DNA from: Nonomuraea sp. SBT364
GTDB lineage: Bacteria > Actinomycetota > Actinomycetes > Streptosporangiales > Streptosporangiaceae
Direction of reading: 5' to 3'
NCBI RefSeq assembly: GCF_001083785.1
Contig: NZ_LAVL01000005.1
Span: 62,001 to 126,000 of the forward strand
DNA length: 64,000 nt
In this document: piece by piece, positions 19,498-26,504 of the stretch
Layout of the letters: every line of letters starts with the position of its first letter
Position numbering within the stretch: the first letter of the stretch is position 1
Notes under the pieces: model-generated
Databases searched by the model: none
Seen by the model: only the letters and a program-made list of their open reading frames with translations
What the model was told of the DNA's origin: nothing
Translations under genes and position numbers: made by a program

Positions 19498-21047
19498 GCA
19501 CAGGGATGGAGCTGCGGGGCGACCGCATCCTCCGCTACGTCAACGCGTTCTGCCCGCATTGCCAGGAGCGTGACCTTGACCGGGTGGAGCGGCTGAGCGG
19601 CTATCTGGCGGCCAGGGACGGCCGGGTGTGGCTCGAACGCGGGTGCCGGAAGCACGGCCTGGTGAGGACGCTGTACGACGAGGACCCGGAGATCCTGGCG
19701 TACCTGGAGGAATGGACCGCTCCCACCAAGCAGCACATGCCCGATATTTCGGGAAATTTTGCGCCAGTGCCCGGCGCGTACCTCCACGGGCTCCCCGAGA
19801 TGCAGACCCAGCACACCTGCATCCTCCTGGAGGACATCGCCGAGGCGTGCAACCTGCGCTGCCCCACCTGCTTCGCCGGCAGTTCCCCCGACCTGAGCGG
19901 CATCGTCCCGGTCGCCGACGTGCTGGCCAACGTCGACCAGCGCCTGGCCAGGGAGAACGGCAAGCTCGACGTCCTCATGCTGAGCGGCGGCGAGCCCACC
20001 CTGCACCCCGAGCTGAAGACCCTCCTCGCCGAGCTGGCCGACCGCCCCATCACCCGGATCCTGATCAACACCAACGGCGTGCTGATCGCCCGCGACGACT
20101 CCCTGCTCGACCTGCTCACCGAGCACCGCGAGCGGGCCGAGGTCTACCTCCAGTACGACGGCTCCTCGGCCGAGTCCTCCAGGCATCACCGAGGCGGTGA
20201 CCTGCGCAGGCTGAAGGCCGAAGCCGTACGAAGACTGTCGGAGCGCGAGATCTTCACCACGCTGGTGATGACCGCCGCCCTGGGCGTCAACGACGGCGAG
20301 CTCGGCGACGTCATCAAGCTGGCCCTCGACACCCCGTACGTGGGCGGCGTGTCGCTGCAGCCGCAGTTCGGCTCCGGCCGGTCGGGAGCCATCGACCCGA
20401 TGGACCGCCTCACCCACACCGGGGTGCTCAAGCGGCTCGGCCCGCAGACCGGCGGCCTGGTGACCTGGCGCGACCTGACCGCGCTGCCGTGCTCGCACCC
20501 GCACTGCTGCTCGGTCGGCTACCTGATCCGCGACGACTCCCGGCAGTGGCGCTCTCTGGTGGCACTGATCGGCCACGACCGGCTCAAGGAGAACCTGGGC
20601 CTGGTCTCCAACCGCATCGCCGACTCCGAGATCCCGCGCGAGCTGCGCCTGGCCGTCCAGGAGTCGCTGCTCGGGCTGCTGTCGGAGCAGTCGTCGCTGT
20701 CGCATCCGCGGATCGGCGACGTGTGGCGCACCATCTGTGAGAACTGCGACCTCGGCGTCTCCACCCTGCTGGCGCTGGCCTCGTCCGCGCTGCCCGGCAG
20801 GCGCGCGAAGCTGCGCCGGATGCTCGGCGAGCGGGTGGTGCGGGTGACGGTCAAGCCGTTCATGGACCTCTCGACCATGATCGAGGAGCGGCTGACGCAG
20901 TGCTGCGTGCACGTGGGCACGCGATCCGACCGCGACCAGTGCGCGCCGTTCTGCGCCGTGCAGGCCTGGCCGCAACTGTCGGCCCAGCGGCTGTCGGCGG
21001 TGGCCGCCGAGCCGAGGGTACGGCTTCCGCTGGAGGTGATCACGTGA
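19494..21047 (+). CDS. Cysteine-rich radical SAM enzyme, MJ0619/tetraether-synthase-like
   Basis: This 517-aa protein has three metal regions. An N-terminal CPHC...GCRKHG element sits at residues about 19-54. The radical SAM cluster CNLRCPTC (CxxxCxxC) follows near residue 120 with LSGGEPTLHPEL, and YLQYDG after that. A C-terminal Cys set (CSHPHCCSVG, CENCDLG, TQCCVHVG, QCAPFCAVQ) could bind further clusters. The order CPxC / CxxHG / CNLxCPxCFA / SGGEPT / QxDG matches the archaeal MJ0619 and Tes group, whose studied members do radical methylation or join lipid chains. Assignment is by motif memory. GTG start, preceded by GGAAGG. Confidence 0.85.
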   Translation: MSTGMELRGDRILRYVNAFCPHCQERDLDRVERLSGYLAARDGRVWLERGCRKHGLVRTLYDEDPEILAYLEEWTAPTKQHMPDISGNFAPVPGAYLHGLPEMQTQHTCILLEDIAEACNLRCPTCFAGSSPDLSGIVPVADVLANVDQRLARENGKLDVLMLSGGEPTLHPELKTLLAELADRPITRILINTNGVLIARDDSLLDLLTEHRERAEVYLQYDGSSAESSRHHRGGDLRRLKAEAVRRLSEREIFTTLVMTAALGVNDGELGDVIKLALDTPYVGGVSLQPQFGSGRSGAIDPMDRLTHTGVLKRLGPQTGGLVTWRDLTALPCSHPHCCSVGYLIRDDSRQWRSLVALIGHDRLKENLGLVSNRIADSEIPRELRLAVQESLLGLLSEQSSLSHPRIGDVWRTICENCDLGVSTLLALASSALPGRRAKLRRMLGERVVRVTVKPFMDLSTMIEERLTQCCVHVGTRSDRDQCAPFCAVQAWPQLSAQRLSAVAAEPRVRLPLEVIT

Positions 21048-21283
21048 AGGCCGAGCCGTACGATCCGCTGAGGTTGTGCGTCTATGCGACGATCGCGCTG
21101 CTGGCGTGGTTGTTCGGGCCATGGGCGTTGCTGGCGTTCGCCGGGCTGGGGTTCGCGGGCTACTGGAAGGCGCGGCGGGCCGGGCTGACCCGGAGCAAGT
21201 GCCTGCTCCGGGACACCCGGCTGGTGCTCGCCTACCTCGGACTGCTGGCCGCGGTCGCGGTGGCGGCGATCATCTTCTGGTGA
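21044..21283 (+). CDS. Small membrane protein, 79 aa, last gene of the radical SAM operon
   Basis: A GTG start overlaps the radical SAM stop (GTGA) and GGAGG lies 7 nt before it, so it is a genuine coupled gene. It has two hydrophobic hairpin helices (ALLAWLFGPWALLAFAGLGF and LAYLGLLAAVAVAAIIFW) with a basic loop ARRAGLTRSKC between them. Function unknown. It may anchor the cysteine-rich enzyme to the membrane. Its 3' end overlaps the convergent gene by 14 nt. Confidence 0.8.
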   Translation: MKAEPYDPLRLCVYATIALLAWLFGPWALLAFAGLGFAGYWKARRAGLTRSKCLLRDTRLVLAYLGLLAAVAVAAIIFW

Positions 21284-22556
21284 CGGCCGCCAGGTTCAGC
21301 ACGGTGACCTTCGGGCCCTCGCCCCAGTACATGATCGTCGTGGGCGAGGAAGAGGTTCCGCTGCCGTAGCCGGTGGGCTTGTCCGGCGACATCCGGTGCA
21401 CGCCCCCGATCAGGCCGGTCGCCGGGTCGTAGACCGCCACAGGCGCGACATATTCCTTCGCCGGATCGGCGTCGCCCCTGTTCGGCATGACCGGGGCGAA
21501 CCGGTCGCCCAGGAGCTCGCCGAAGTAGGACAGCGAGGGGAACTGCCTGATGTCGGAGCCGTCGGCGCGCTGCACGACAAGCCCGCCGTCACCGGCGGCG
21601 GCGCCGTAGCACCACTCGGCGGCGCAGGTCAGCTTCGTGGTCGCCGGAGGCACCGGGATCTCGGTCACCTCGCCGGTGACCAGGTTGACCCTGCGGTTCT
21701 GGTTCTTCTGCCCGCGCTCACCCGGGGCGTAGCCGACGGCGTGCGGCCAGGAGGTCAGGTGGAGGCCGTCGGAGCCCTCGACCTTCTCGGCCTGCCCGCC
21801 GGACAGCGAGATGCGGTACACGCCGCCCTGGCGCAGGGACCAGACCAGGGAGTCGTCGGTGACGCCGATCCGCTCCACGTCGGCCGGATCGCCGGTGACC
21901 TCGCCCAGGCGCCGGGCGGTGCCGCCTTCGCGGGGGATGACCCAGAAGTCGGCCCACTTGTCGCTGTTGTTGGGCGTCGTGCCGTACCAGGCGAAGTGCT
22001 CCTCCCCCACCTCGACGCCCTGGACGTAGTAGCCCTTCACCCCCTCGGGGGCGGGCATCTTCCCCACCACCCGCACGTCGCCGGTCGAGGCGTCGTAGAC
22101 CTCCAGGCGGCCCGCCTTCTCGAAGGAGGACTCGGCGGTCAGCAGCACCTCGGTGGGGGAGATCCCGGTCACCGGGCGATATTTCCAGCCGTCGGACGCC
22201 GCGGCGGGCATCGTGAACACCGCCTCCGGCCACACCTCGGCCGCCGGCTTCACCGTGACGTCCTCGGCGGGCTGCACCGTGACCTCCTCGGCGGGCTGCA
22301 CCGTGACCTCCTCGGCGGGCGGCATCGTGGTGACCGCGACCGCCGGCCTCAGCGAGACCGACGGGGTCCCCTGCCACATGGCCGCCATCCCCCCTGCGAC
22401 CAGCACCACAGAGGCGGCCGCCAGCGCCGTCCCGGCCCACTGCCGGCGCCGGCGCGTCCGGCGGCGGGCGGCGACGGCGGCAGCCAGCCCGCCGGACGGC
22501 GTGACGTGCCCGGCCCCGGCACGCAGGGTCCGGACCAGGTCCTCTTCGCTTCTCAT
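21270..22556 (-). CDS. Membrane-anchored beta-propeller-like protein paired with SigE-family sigma factor
   Basis: A 428-aa protein. Residues 1-40 are a cytoplasmic basic segment, one TM lies near 42-62 (GTALAAASVVLVAGGMAAM), and a large extracytoplasmic domain with repeated WD-like strands follows (LVWSLRQGGVYRISLSG, FAWYGTTPN, TTIMYWGEGPKV). The octapeptide PAEEVTVQ is repeated three times (24-nt DNA unit) just after the TM. Start ATG 22556 overlaps the sigma-factor stop (ATGA). Position, topology and the paralogous pair at 24546-26269 suggest an anti-sigma or sensor role; no zinc anti-sigma motif is present. Confidence 0.85.
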   Translation of the reverse strand: MRSEEDLVRTLRAGAGHVTPSGGLAAAVAARRRTRRRRQWAGTALAAASVVLVAGGMAAMWQGTPSVSLRPAVAVTTMPPAEEVTVQPAEEVTVQPAEDVTVKPAAEVWPEAVFTMPAAASDGWKYRPVTGISPTEVLLTAESSFEKAGRLEVYDASTGDVRVVGKMPAPEGVKGYYVQGVEVGEEHFAWYGTTPNNSDKWADFWVIPREGGTARRLGEVTGDPADVERIGVTDDSLVWSLRQGGVYRISLSGGQAEKVEGSDGLHLTSWPHAVGYAPGERGQKNQNRRVNLVTGEVTEIPVPPATTKLTCAAEWCYGAAAGDGGLVVQRADGSDIRQFPSLSYFGELLGDRFAPVMPNRGDADPAKEYVAPVAVYDPATGLIGGVHRMSPDKPTGYGSGTSSSPTTIMYWGEGPKVTVLNLAAVTRR

Positions 22557-23044
22557 CGTGCCTCCTGCAGCATTCGCTTGATCCGGAGCTTGTCCAGGGC
22601 GCGCGCCGCCTGGCTGCGCACGGTGCCGCGGGAGACGCCGAGGATCGCCGCGATCTCCGCGTCGGGCAGGTCCTCGTAGTAGCGCAGCACGAGAACCACC
22701 CGCATCTTGCGCGGCAGCCCCTGGAGCTCCGCCCACAGGTCCGCGTCCTCGTAGCGGTCGAAGCGGCCCTCCTCGGGCACGACGGACACCAGTTCCTCCC
22801 GGTGCCCGCGCCGCCACGAGGCGATGTGCAGCCTGACCATGGTCGTGCGCACGTATCCCTCGGGGCTGTCCTTCTTGCGCACACGCGGCCAGGCGTCCCC
22901 GAGCCGGGCCAGAGCCTCCTGGACGAGGTCGGCCGCGTCCTCCGCGTTACCGGACAGCACGTAGCCGTACCGGAGGAGCGCATCGCCCCGGGTCCGGACG
23001 AACTCGTCGAATTCCGTCGTGTGGTCCACGTATCCAGGGATCAT
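22553..23044 (-). CDS. SigE-family RNA polymerase sigma factor (copy 1)
   Basis: A 163-aa group-4 sigma factor of the actinobacterial SigE family. Region 2 is EFDEFVRTRGDALLRYGY and AEDAADLVQEALARLG; region 4 is LPRKMRVVLVLRYYEDLPDA and EIAAILGVSRGTVRSQAARA. It directs RNA polymerase to unknown promoters. Start ATG 23044 was chosen; ATG 23074 would lie inside the terminator stem of the upstream CHAP gene. The coupled downstream propeller gene is its likely partner. Confidence 0.93.
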   Translation of the reverse strand: MIPGYVDHTTEFDEFVRTRGDALLRYGYVLSGNAEDAADLVQEALARLGDAWPRVRKKDSPEGYVRTTMVRLHIASWRRGHREELVSVVPEEGRFDRYEDADLWAELQGLPRKMRVVLVLRYYEDLPDAEIAAILGVSRGTVRSQAARALDKLRIKRMLQEAR

Positions 23045-23075
23045 CCAGCAAGCGGAGCTGTTGCATGAAAACACG

Positions 23076-23108
23076 AAAAGCGCGCGCCCCCTCTGGGGAC
23101 GCGCGCTT
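23076..23108 (-). terminator. Hairpin terminator after the CHAP gene
   Basis: AAGCGCGCG (23078-23086) pairs with 23100-23108, continuing CCCC/GGGG around a CTCT loop with one bulged A. The minus-strand 3' side is followed by TTTCGTGTTTTC. It is located 15 nt beyond the stop of the CHAP gene. Confidence 0.8.
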
Positions 23109-23122
23109 CTCGAGTACGTGGA

Positions 23123-23779
23123 TCAGGCGGCGTACGACGGGTAGCCGTAGCCGGCGACCTGGGAGGTGGGGCGGACCCGCTCCTCGACCTTGCCGTTGCC
23201 GGTGTTGCCCTCGATCGTGGAGATCGTGCCGTCACCGTTGTCCTTGACCACGAAGCCGACGTGGTCGATGGAGCTGAGGTCCTTGCTGCCGCTCCAGGAG
23301 AAGAAGACCACGGCGCCGGGCTTGGCCTCCTGGCCCCAGCGGTCGTTGGCGGCGAACCACTTGGCGTGGGTCACGGTGTAGGCGTCCCAGCCGACCTGCG
23401 GGCGGGCGCCGGTCTGCTCGCCGACCCAGGAGACGAACATCGAGCACCAGGCGGCGTTCAGGTAGTCTTCACGGCTGCCGCCGTCACGCTGGACGGTCTC
23501 GGCGGCGCGCTGCGAGTTGGCGTACCACTGCTGGAACTTGGTGCCGCCGCCGCTGGCGTTCTCGGAGGTGCCGACCTGCGCCTTGGCCACGGCCAGGACC
23601 TGCGTAGCCGAGGCCTTGACCTGGGTCTGGGCCTTGATGGGCTGGACGGCCTGGGGCTGGGTGTTGGAGGTGGTGGCGCTGGCGTCCGCCGACACGTGGG
23701 CGCCGAAAGCGGTCGCGACGAGCGCGGCGCCGAGGACGGCCTTGGACACGTTGATCTTGGGGGTGCGGATGGGGCGCAT
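23123..23779 (-). CDS. Secreted CHAP-domain peptidoglycan hydrolase
   Basis: A 218-aa exported protein: signal peptide (residues about 1-33, KAVLGAALVATAFGAHVSADA), a short Gln/Thr linker, and a CHAP amidase/endopeptidase domain. The catalytic Cys is in NAAWCSMFVSW and the His in SIDHVGFVV, followed by IEGNTG. CHAP enzymes cut peptidoglycan amide bonds outside the membrane. GAGGAG precedes the ATG. The 5' leader is a c-di-AMP riboswitch, so expression should fall when c-di-AMP is high, as known for Streptomyces wall hydrolases. Confidence 0.95.
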   Translation of the reverse strand: MRPIRTPKINVSKAVLGAALVATAFGAHVSADASATTSNTQPQAVQPIKAQTQVKASATQVLAVAKAQVGTSENASGGGTKFQQWYANSQRAAETVQRDGGSREDYLNAAWCSMFVSWVGEQTGARPQVGWDAYTVTHAKWFAANDRWGQEAKPGAVVFFSWSGSKDLSSIDHVGFVVKDNGDGTISTIEGNTGNGKVEERVRPTSQVAGYGYPSYAA

Positions 23780-23796
23780 TAAGGGTAACTCCTCGC

Positions 23797-23930
23797 TTCC
23801 ATGCCGCTTACCGGGTTAGCTGACGGGTTCGGGCGTGGAAGCTGCCCTACGGCGAAGAGTCTGCCGATTCACCCCGGTGGAACACATGGGTCCCCGGTTC
23901 CGCGTAAAAGCGGATTCAGCGGTCACAGGT
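23797..23930 (-). ncRNA. ydaO/yuaA cyclic-di-AMP riboswitch
   Basis: Read on the minus strand, the leader contains the conserved aptamer blocks in order: GAATCCG, GGAACCGGGGA, GGGGTGAATCGG, ACTCTTC, TAGGGC, then CCGAACCCGTCAGCTAACC and GGTAAGCGGCATGG. The aptamer ends just before the GAGGAG ribosome site of the CHAP gene. The class is known to bind c-di-AMP and switch gene expression off. No separate terminator is seen between it and the start codon, so control may be at translation or by an overlapping stem. Confidence 0.92.
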
Positions 23931-24075
23931 CGGTTCCTGTGGCGGTGGGTCATGACGCCCGAGAGCCGGATGCGTCTACCCGCGTACAGAAATGTCCAAC
24001 ACACCCCTGACCTGGGTAATTCCCCCGTAACGAAATTTCCATGAAACCGGCCGCGGGCGGGGGCCCGCGGCCCGT

Positions 24076-24534
24076 CTACTCCGCGGGAACGTAAAGGCTG
24101 AGGGTCTCCGCGATGCACGCGGGACGCTTCTCGCCCTCGACCTCGATCGTCATCTTGAGGTTGGACAGGTAGCCCGCCGGGGTGCCCTTGACGTCGGTCA
24201 GCTCGGCCACGGCCCGCACCCGCGCCCCGACCGGCACCGGGCGGGGGAAGCGCACCTTGTTCAGGCCGTAGTTGACGCCCATCGCGATGCCCTCGACCCG
24301 CACCAGCTCGAACATGAACGCCGGCAGCAGCGACAGGCTCAGGTAGCCGTGCGCGATCGTGCCGCCGAACGGGCCCTCCTTGGCCCGCTCCACGTCGACG
24401 TGGATCCACTGATGGTCGTCGGTGGCGTCGGCGAAGAGGTTGACCTGCTCCTGAGTGATGGTGCGCCACTCGGTGGGGCCGAACGTCTCGCCGACGCCCG
24501 CCTTGAGTTCCTGTACGTTCGCGAAGGTCCGCAT
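24076..24534 (-). CDS. MaoC-family (R)-specific enoyl-CoA hydratase-like protein
   Basis: This 152-aa protein has a single hot-dog domain with the MaoC catalytic pair in FADATDDHQWIHVD and the hydration motif GPFGGTIAHGYLSLSLLP. It should hydrate 2-enoyl-CoA to (R)-3-hydroxyacyl-CoA in the cytoplasm. The ATG at 24534 lies 11 nt after the stop of the upstream propeller gene, so it probably rides on the sigma-propeller transcript. The stretch from 24035 to its stop holds nothing recognisable beyond a possible 3' untranslated region. Confidence 0.92.
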   Translation of the reverse strand: MRTFANVQELKAGVGETFGPTEWRTITQEQVNLFADATDDHQWIHVDVERAKEGPFGGTIAHGYLSLSLLPAFMFELVRVEGIAMGVNYGLNKVRFPRPVPVGARVRAVAELTDVKGTPAGYLSNLKMTIEVEGEKRPACIAETLSLYVPAE

Positions 24535-24545
24535 GAGGTCGAACG

Positions 24546-25802
24546 CTATTGCGCGGGCGGGACGGCTGCCAAGTTCAGCACCCGGAACTTGTCCGGCTTG
24601 TCGCCCTTGGTGGCTCCCCAGTAGTAGATCGCGCTCGGCTCGGACGAGACGCCCATGCCGTACCAGGTCCCGGTGCCGCCGAACGCGGCCAGCTTGCCGG
24701 TCGCCAGGTCGTACACGGCCATGCTCGCCGGCAGGAAGCGGTCGAGGATCGGATACCGCGCCGGCCCGCCGCTGCTCACCTGGATCCGCCGGGGCGGTTG
24801 CGAGCCGTCGACCCTCGTGACGACCGTCCCGTCCGATCCCCGGCCGAAGCACCAGACCGGGCCGCAGCGCAGGCGCTCCACGCCCGGCGGAGCCTGCACG
24901 GAGACGTTGGAGCCGTCCTCCAGGTTCACCAGCCGGGTCTGGCTGCGCTCCATGTCACCCGGCAGGTCCGCGACGTCGGAGGCCCACGGCCACTTGATCA
25001 GGTGCAGGCCGTCGCTGCCCGGGATCTTCTCGGGCGTGCTCCCGCCGAGCGGATGCCGCCACACGCCGCCGTCGACCTCCGACCAGACGACGTGGTCGCC
25101 GTCGAGGGCGATCGCGTCGAGGTCGGCGTCCTCGCCGACGCGGCTCGTCACCAGCCTGGGGTCTCCGCCGGCCAGCGGGACGGTCCAGATGTCGCGGATC
25201 TGCGTGCCGTCGGCCTGCTCGCCGTACGCGTACCAGGCGAGGTTCTCGCCGTCGACCGTGACGCTCTGCGTGATGTACCTCTTCAGCCGGTCGTCCTCGG
25301 GCACTTCGGCGACGACCCTGGCCGTGCCGGTCGCGCTGTCGTACACCTCGAACTTGCCGGCCTTCTCGAACGACGACTCGGCGCTGAGCAGCACCTCCGT
25401 GGGGCTGATGGCGGTGATGGGGCGGTAACGCCAGCCGTCGGAGTTCTCCGCCGGCATGGTGAACACCGCGTCCGGCCACAGCTCCCCGGCCACCGCGTCC
25501 TGCCGCCTGACCGACTCCGGCGACGTCGTCGCCGATGCCGTGACCGTGGCCGTGACCGTTGCCGACACCTCGGCCGACGCCGTGACCGACCCCTGTGGCT
25601 GCGGGGGGCCGTCGACGGCGGCGCCCCTGATGACCGCCGTGCCCGTACCCGCCACGGCCACCACGGCCGCCGCGGCGAGGAACTGCGCACGTCTCCTGGC
25701 GCGCCGCTTCCGCAACCGGGTGACGCCCGCCAGCAGATCGGACTCCGGCGCCCCTTTCACACCTTCCCGCAGAGCCGTGACCAGCTCGTCCTCTGTCCTC
25801 AC
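24546..25802 (-). CDS. Membrane-anchored beta-propeller-like protein (paralogue of the 21270 gene)
   Basis: This 418-aa protein shares the architecture and many segments of the 21270 gene product: an N-terminal acidic-basic tail MRTEDELVTALREG, one TM (residues about 38-58), a Thr/Val/Ala-rich stalk (VSATVTATVTASATT), then a propeller domain with WPDAVFTMPAENSDGWRYRP, ISPTEVLLSAESSFEKAG and GSDGLHLIKWPW. The paralogue has near-identical counterparts. The GTG start overlaps the sigma stop (GTGA). It is likely an extracytoplasmic sensor or anti-sigma partner; no HExxH-CxxC zinc motif is seen. Confidence 0.85.
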   Translation of the reverse strand: MRTEDELVTALREGVKGAPESDLLAGVTRLRKRRARRRAQFLAAAAVVAVAGTGTAVIRGAAVDGPPQPQGSVTASAEVSATVTATVTASATTSPESVRRQDAVAGELWPDAVFTMPAENSDGWRYRPITAISPTEVLLSAESSFEKAGKFEVYDSATGTARVVAEVPEDDRLKRYITQSVTVDGENLAWYAYGEQADGTQIRDIWTVPLAGGDPRLVTSRVGEDADLDAIALDGDHVVWSEVDGGVWRHPLGGSTPEKIPGSDGLHLIKWPWASDVADLPGDMERSQTRLVNLEDGSNVSVQAPPGVERLRCGPVWCFGRGSDGTVVTRVDGSQPPRRIQVSSGGPARYPILDRFLPASMAVYDLATGKLAAFGGTGTWYGMGVSSEPSAIYYWGATKGDKPDKFRVLNLAAVPPAQ

Positions 25803-26269
25803 GCCCGTCCCCTTTCGAGCATCGCCGGCCTGACCCGGAGCGTGTTGAGCGCGCGGAACGCCTGGCTTCGCACCGTTCCCCGGGAGATGCCGAGAATCGT
25901 GGCGATTTCCTGGTCGGACAGGTCCTCGTAGTAACGCAGCACCAGCACGGCGCGTTGCCGCCGTGGCAGTGTGGCCAGCTCCTTCCAGAGCTCGCCGGTG
26001 GAGTGACGGTCGGTGTAGGAGCCTTCCGGCAGCTCGCCCGTCAGGCGCTCACGCCGCACCTTTCGCCACCAGCTCACGTGCTGGCGGGCCATGATCGTGC
26101 GTACGTACGACTCCGGATTGTCCTTGTTGCGCACGCGCCGCCAGGTGTCGCTCAGCCGGAGCAGCGCCTCCTGCACCAGATCGGCGGCGTCATCGGCGTT
26201 GCCGGTGAGCACGTAGCCGTATCTGAGGAGGGCCGGCCCTCTGGCCCGGACGAAATCCTCGAACTCCAC
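25799..26269 (-). CDS. SigE-family RNA polymerase sigma factor (copy 2)
   Basis: A 156-aa group-4 sigma factor. Region 2 is VEFEDFVRARGPALLRYGY and ADDAADLVQEALLRL; region 4 is LPRRQRAVLVLRYYEDLSDQ and EIATILGISRGTVRSQAFRA. It is very close to the copy at 22553. I prefer the GTG at 26269, which aligns with the other two sigma starts; an ATG at 26326 would add 19 residues. The propeller gene overlaps its end. Confidence 0.9.
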   Translation of the reverse strand: MEFEDFVRARGPALLRYGYVLTGNADDAADLVQEALLRLSDTWRRVRNKDNPESYVRTIMARQHVSWWRKVRRERLTGELPEGSYTDRHSTGELWKELATLPRRQRAVLVLRYYEDLSDQEIATILGISRGTVRSQAFRALNTLRVRPAMLERGRA

Positions 26270-26369
26270 ACCACCATGACGCCCGGGGTGGGCTCGGCTG
26301 TTGCAAACTTCTTTACCCGAAATCATCGCGCACCTGTTCGAGTCCGCGCTACAGTCTTAGGTACTCGAA

Positions 26370-26385
26370 TCGAACATGGGTTCGG
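26370..26385. promoter_or_regulatory. Putative LexA (SOS) box
   Basis: TCGAAC-ATGG-GTTCGG matches 11 of 12 fixed positions of the actinobacterial SOS box TCGAAC-N4-GTTCGA. It lies between the divergent sigma gene and the AAA ATPase. A strong GGGAGGGGG sequence begins a few nt downstream. Confidence 0.5.
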
Positions 26386-26504
26386 CCTGGTGGGAGGGGG
26401 TGTGATCGGTGACCGTGCTTGAGCTCGCCCCTGCCCGGACACGCCGTAGCACTTTCTTCCCAAATCTAAGACGGCCGCTATATCCGGCAATAGAGTCCGA
26501 GAGC

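Noticed and set aside
22240-22335. Tandem 24-bp repeats as a CRISPR array
   Set aside because: They are in-frame coding repeats without spacers; no cas gene is present anywhere in the window.
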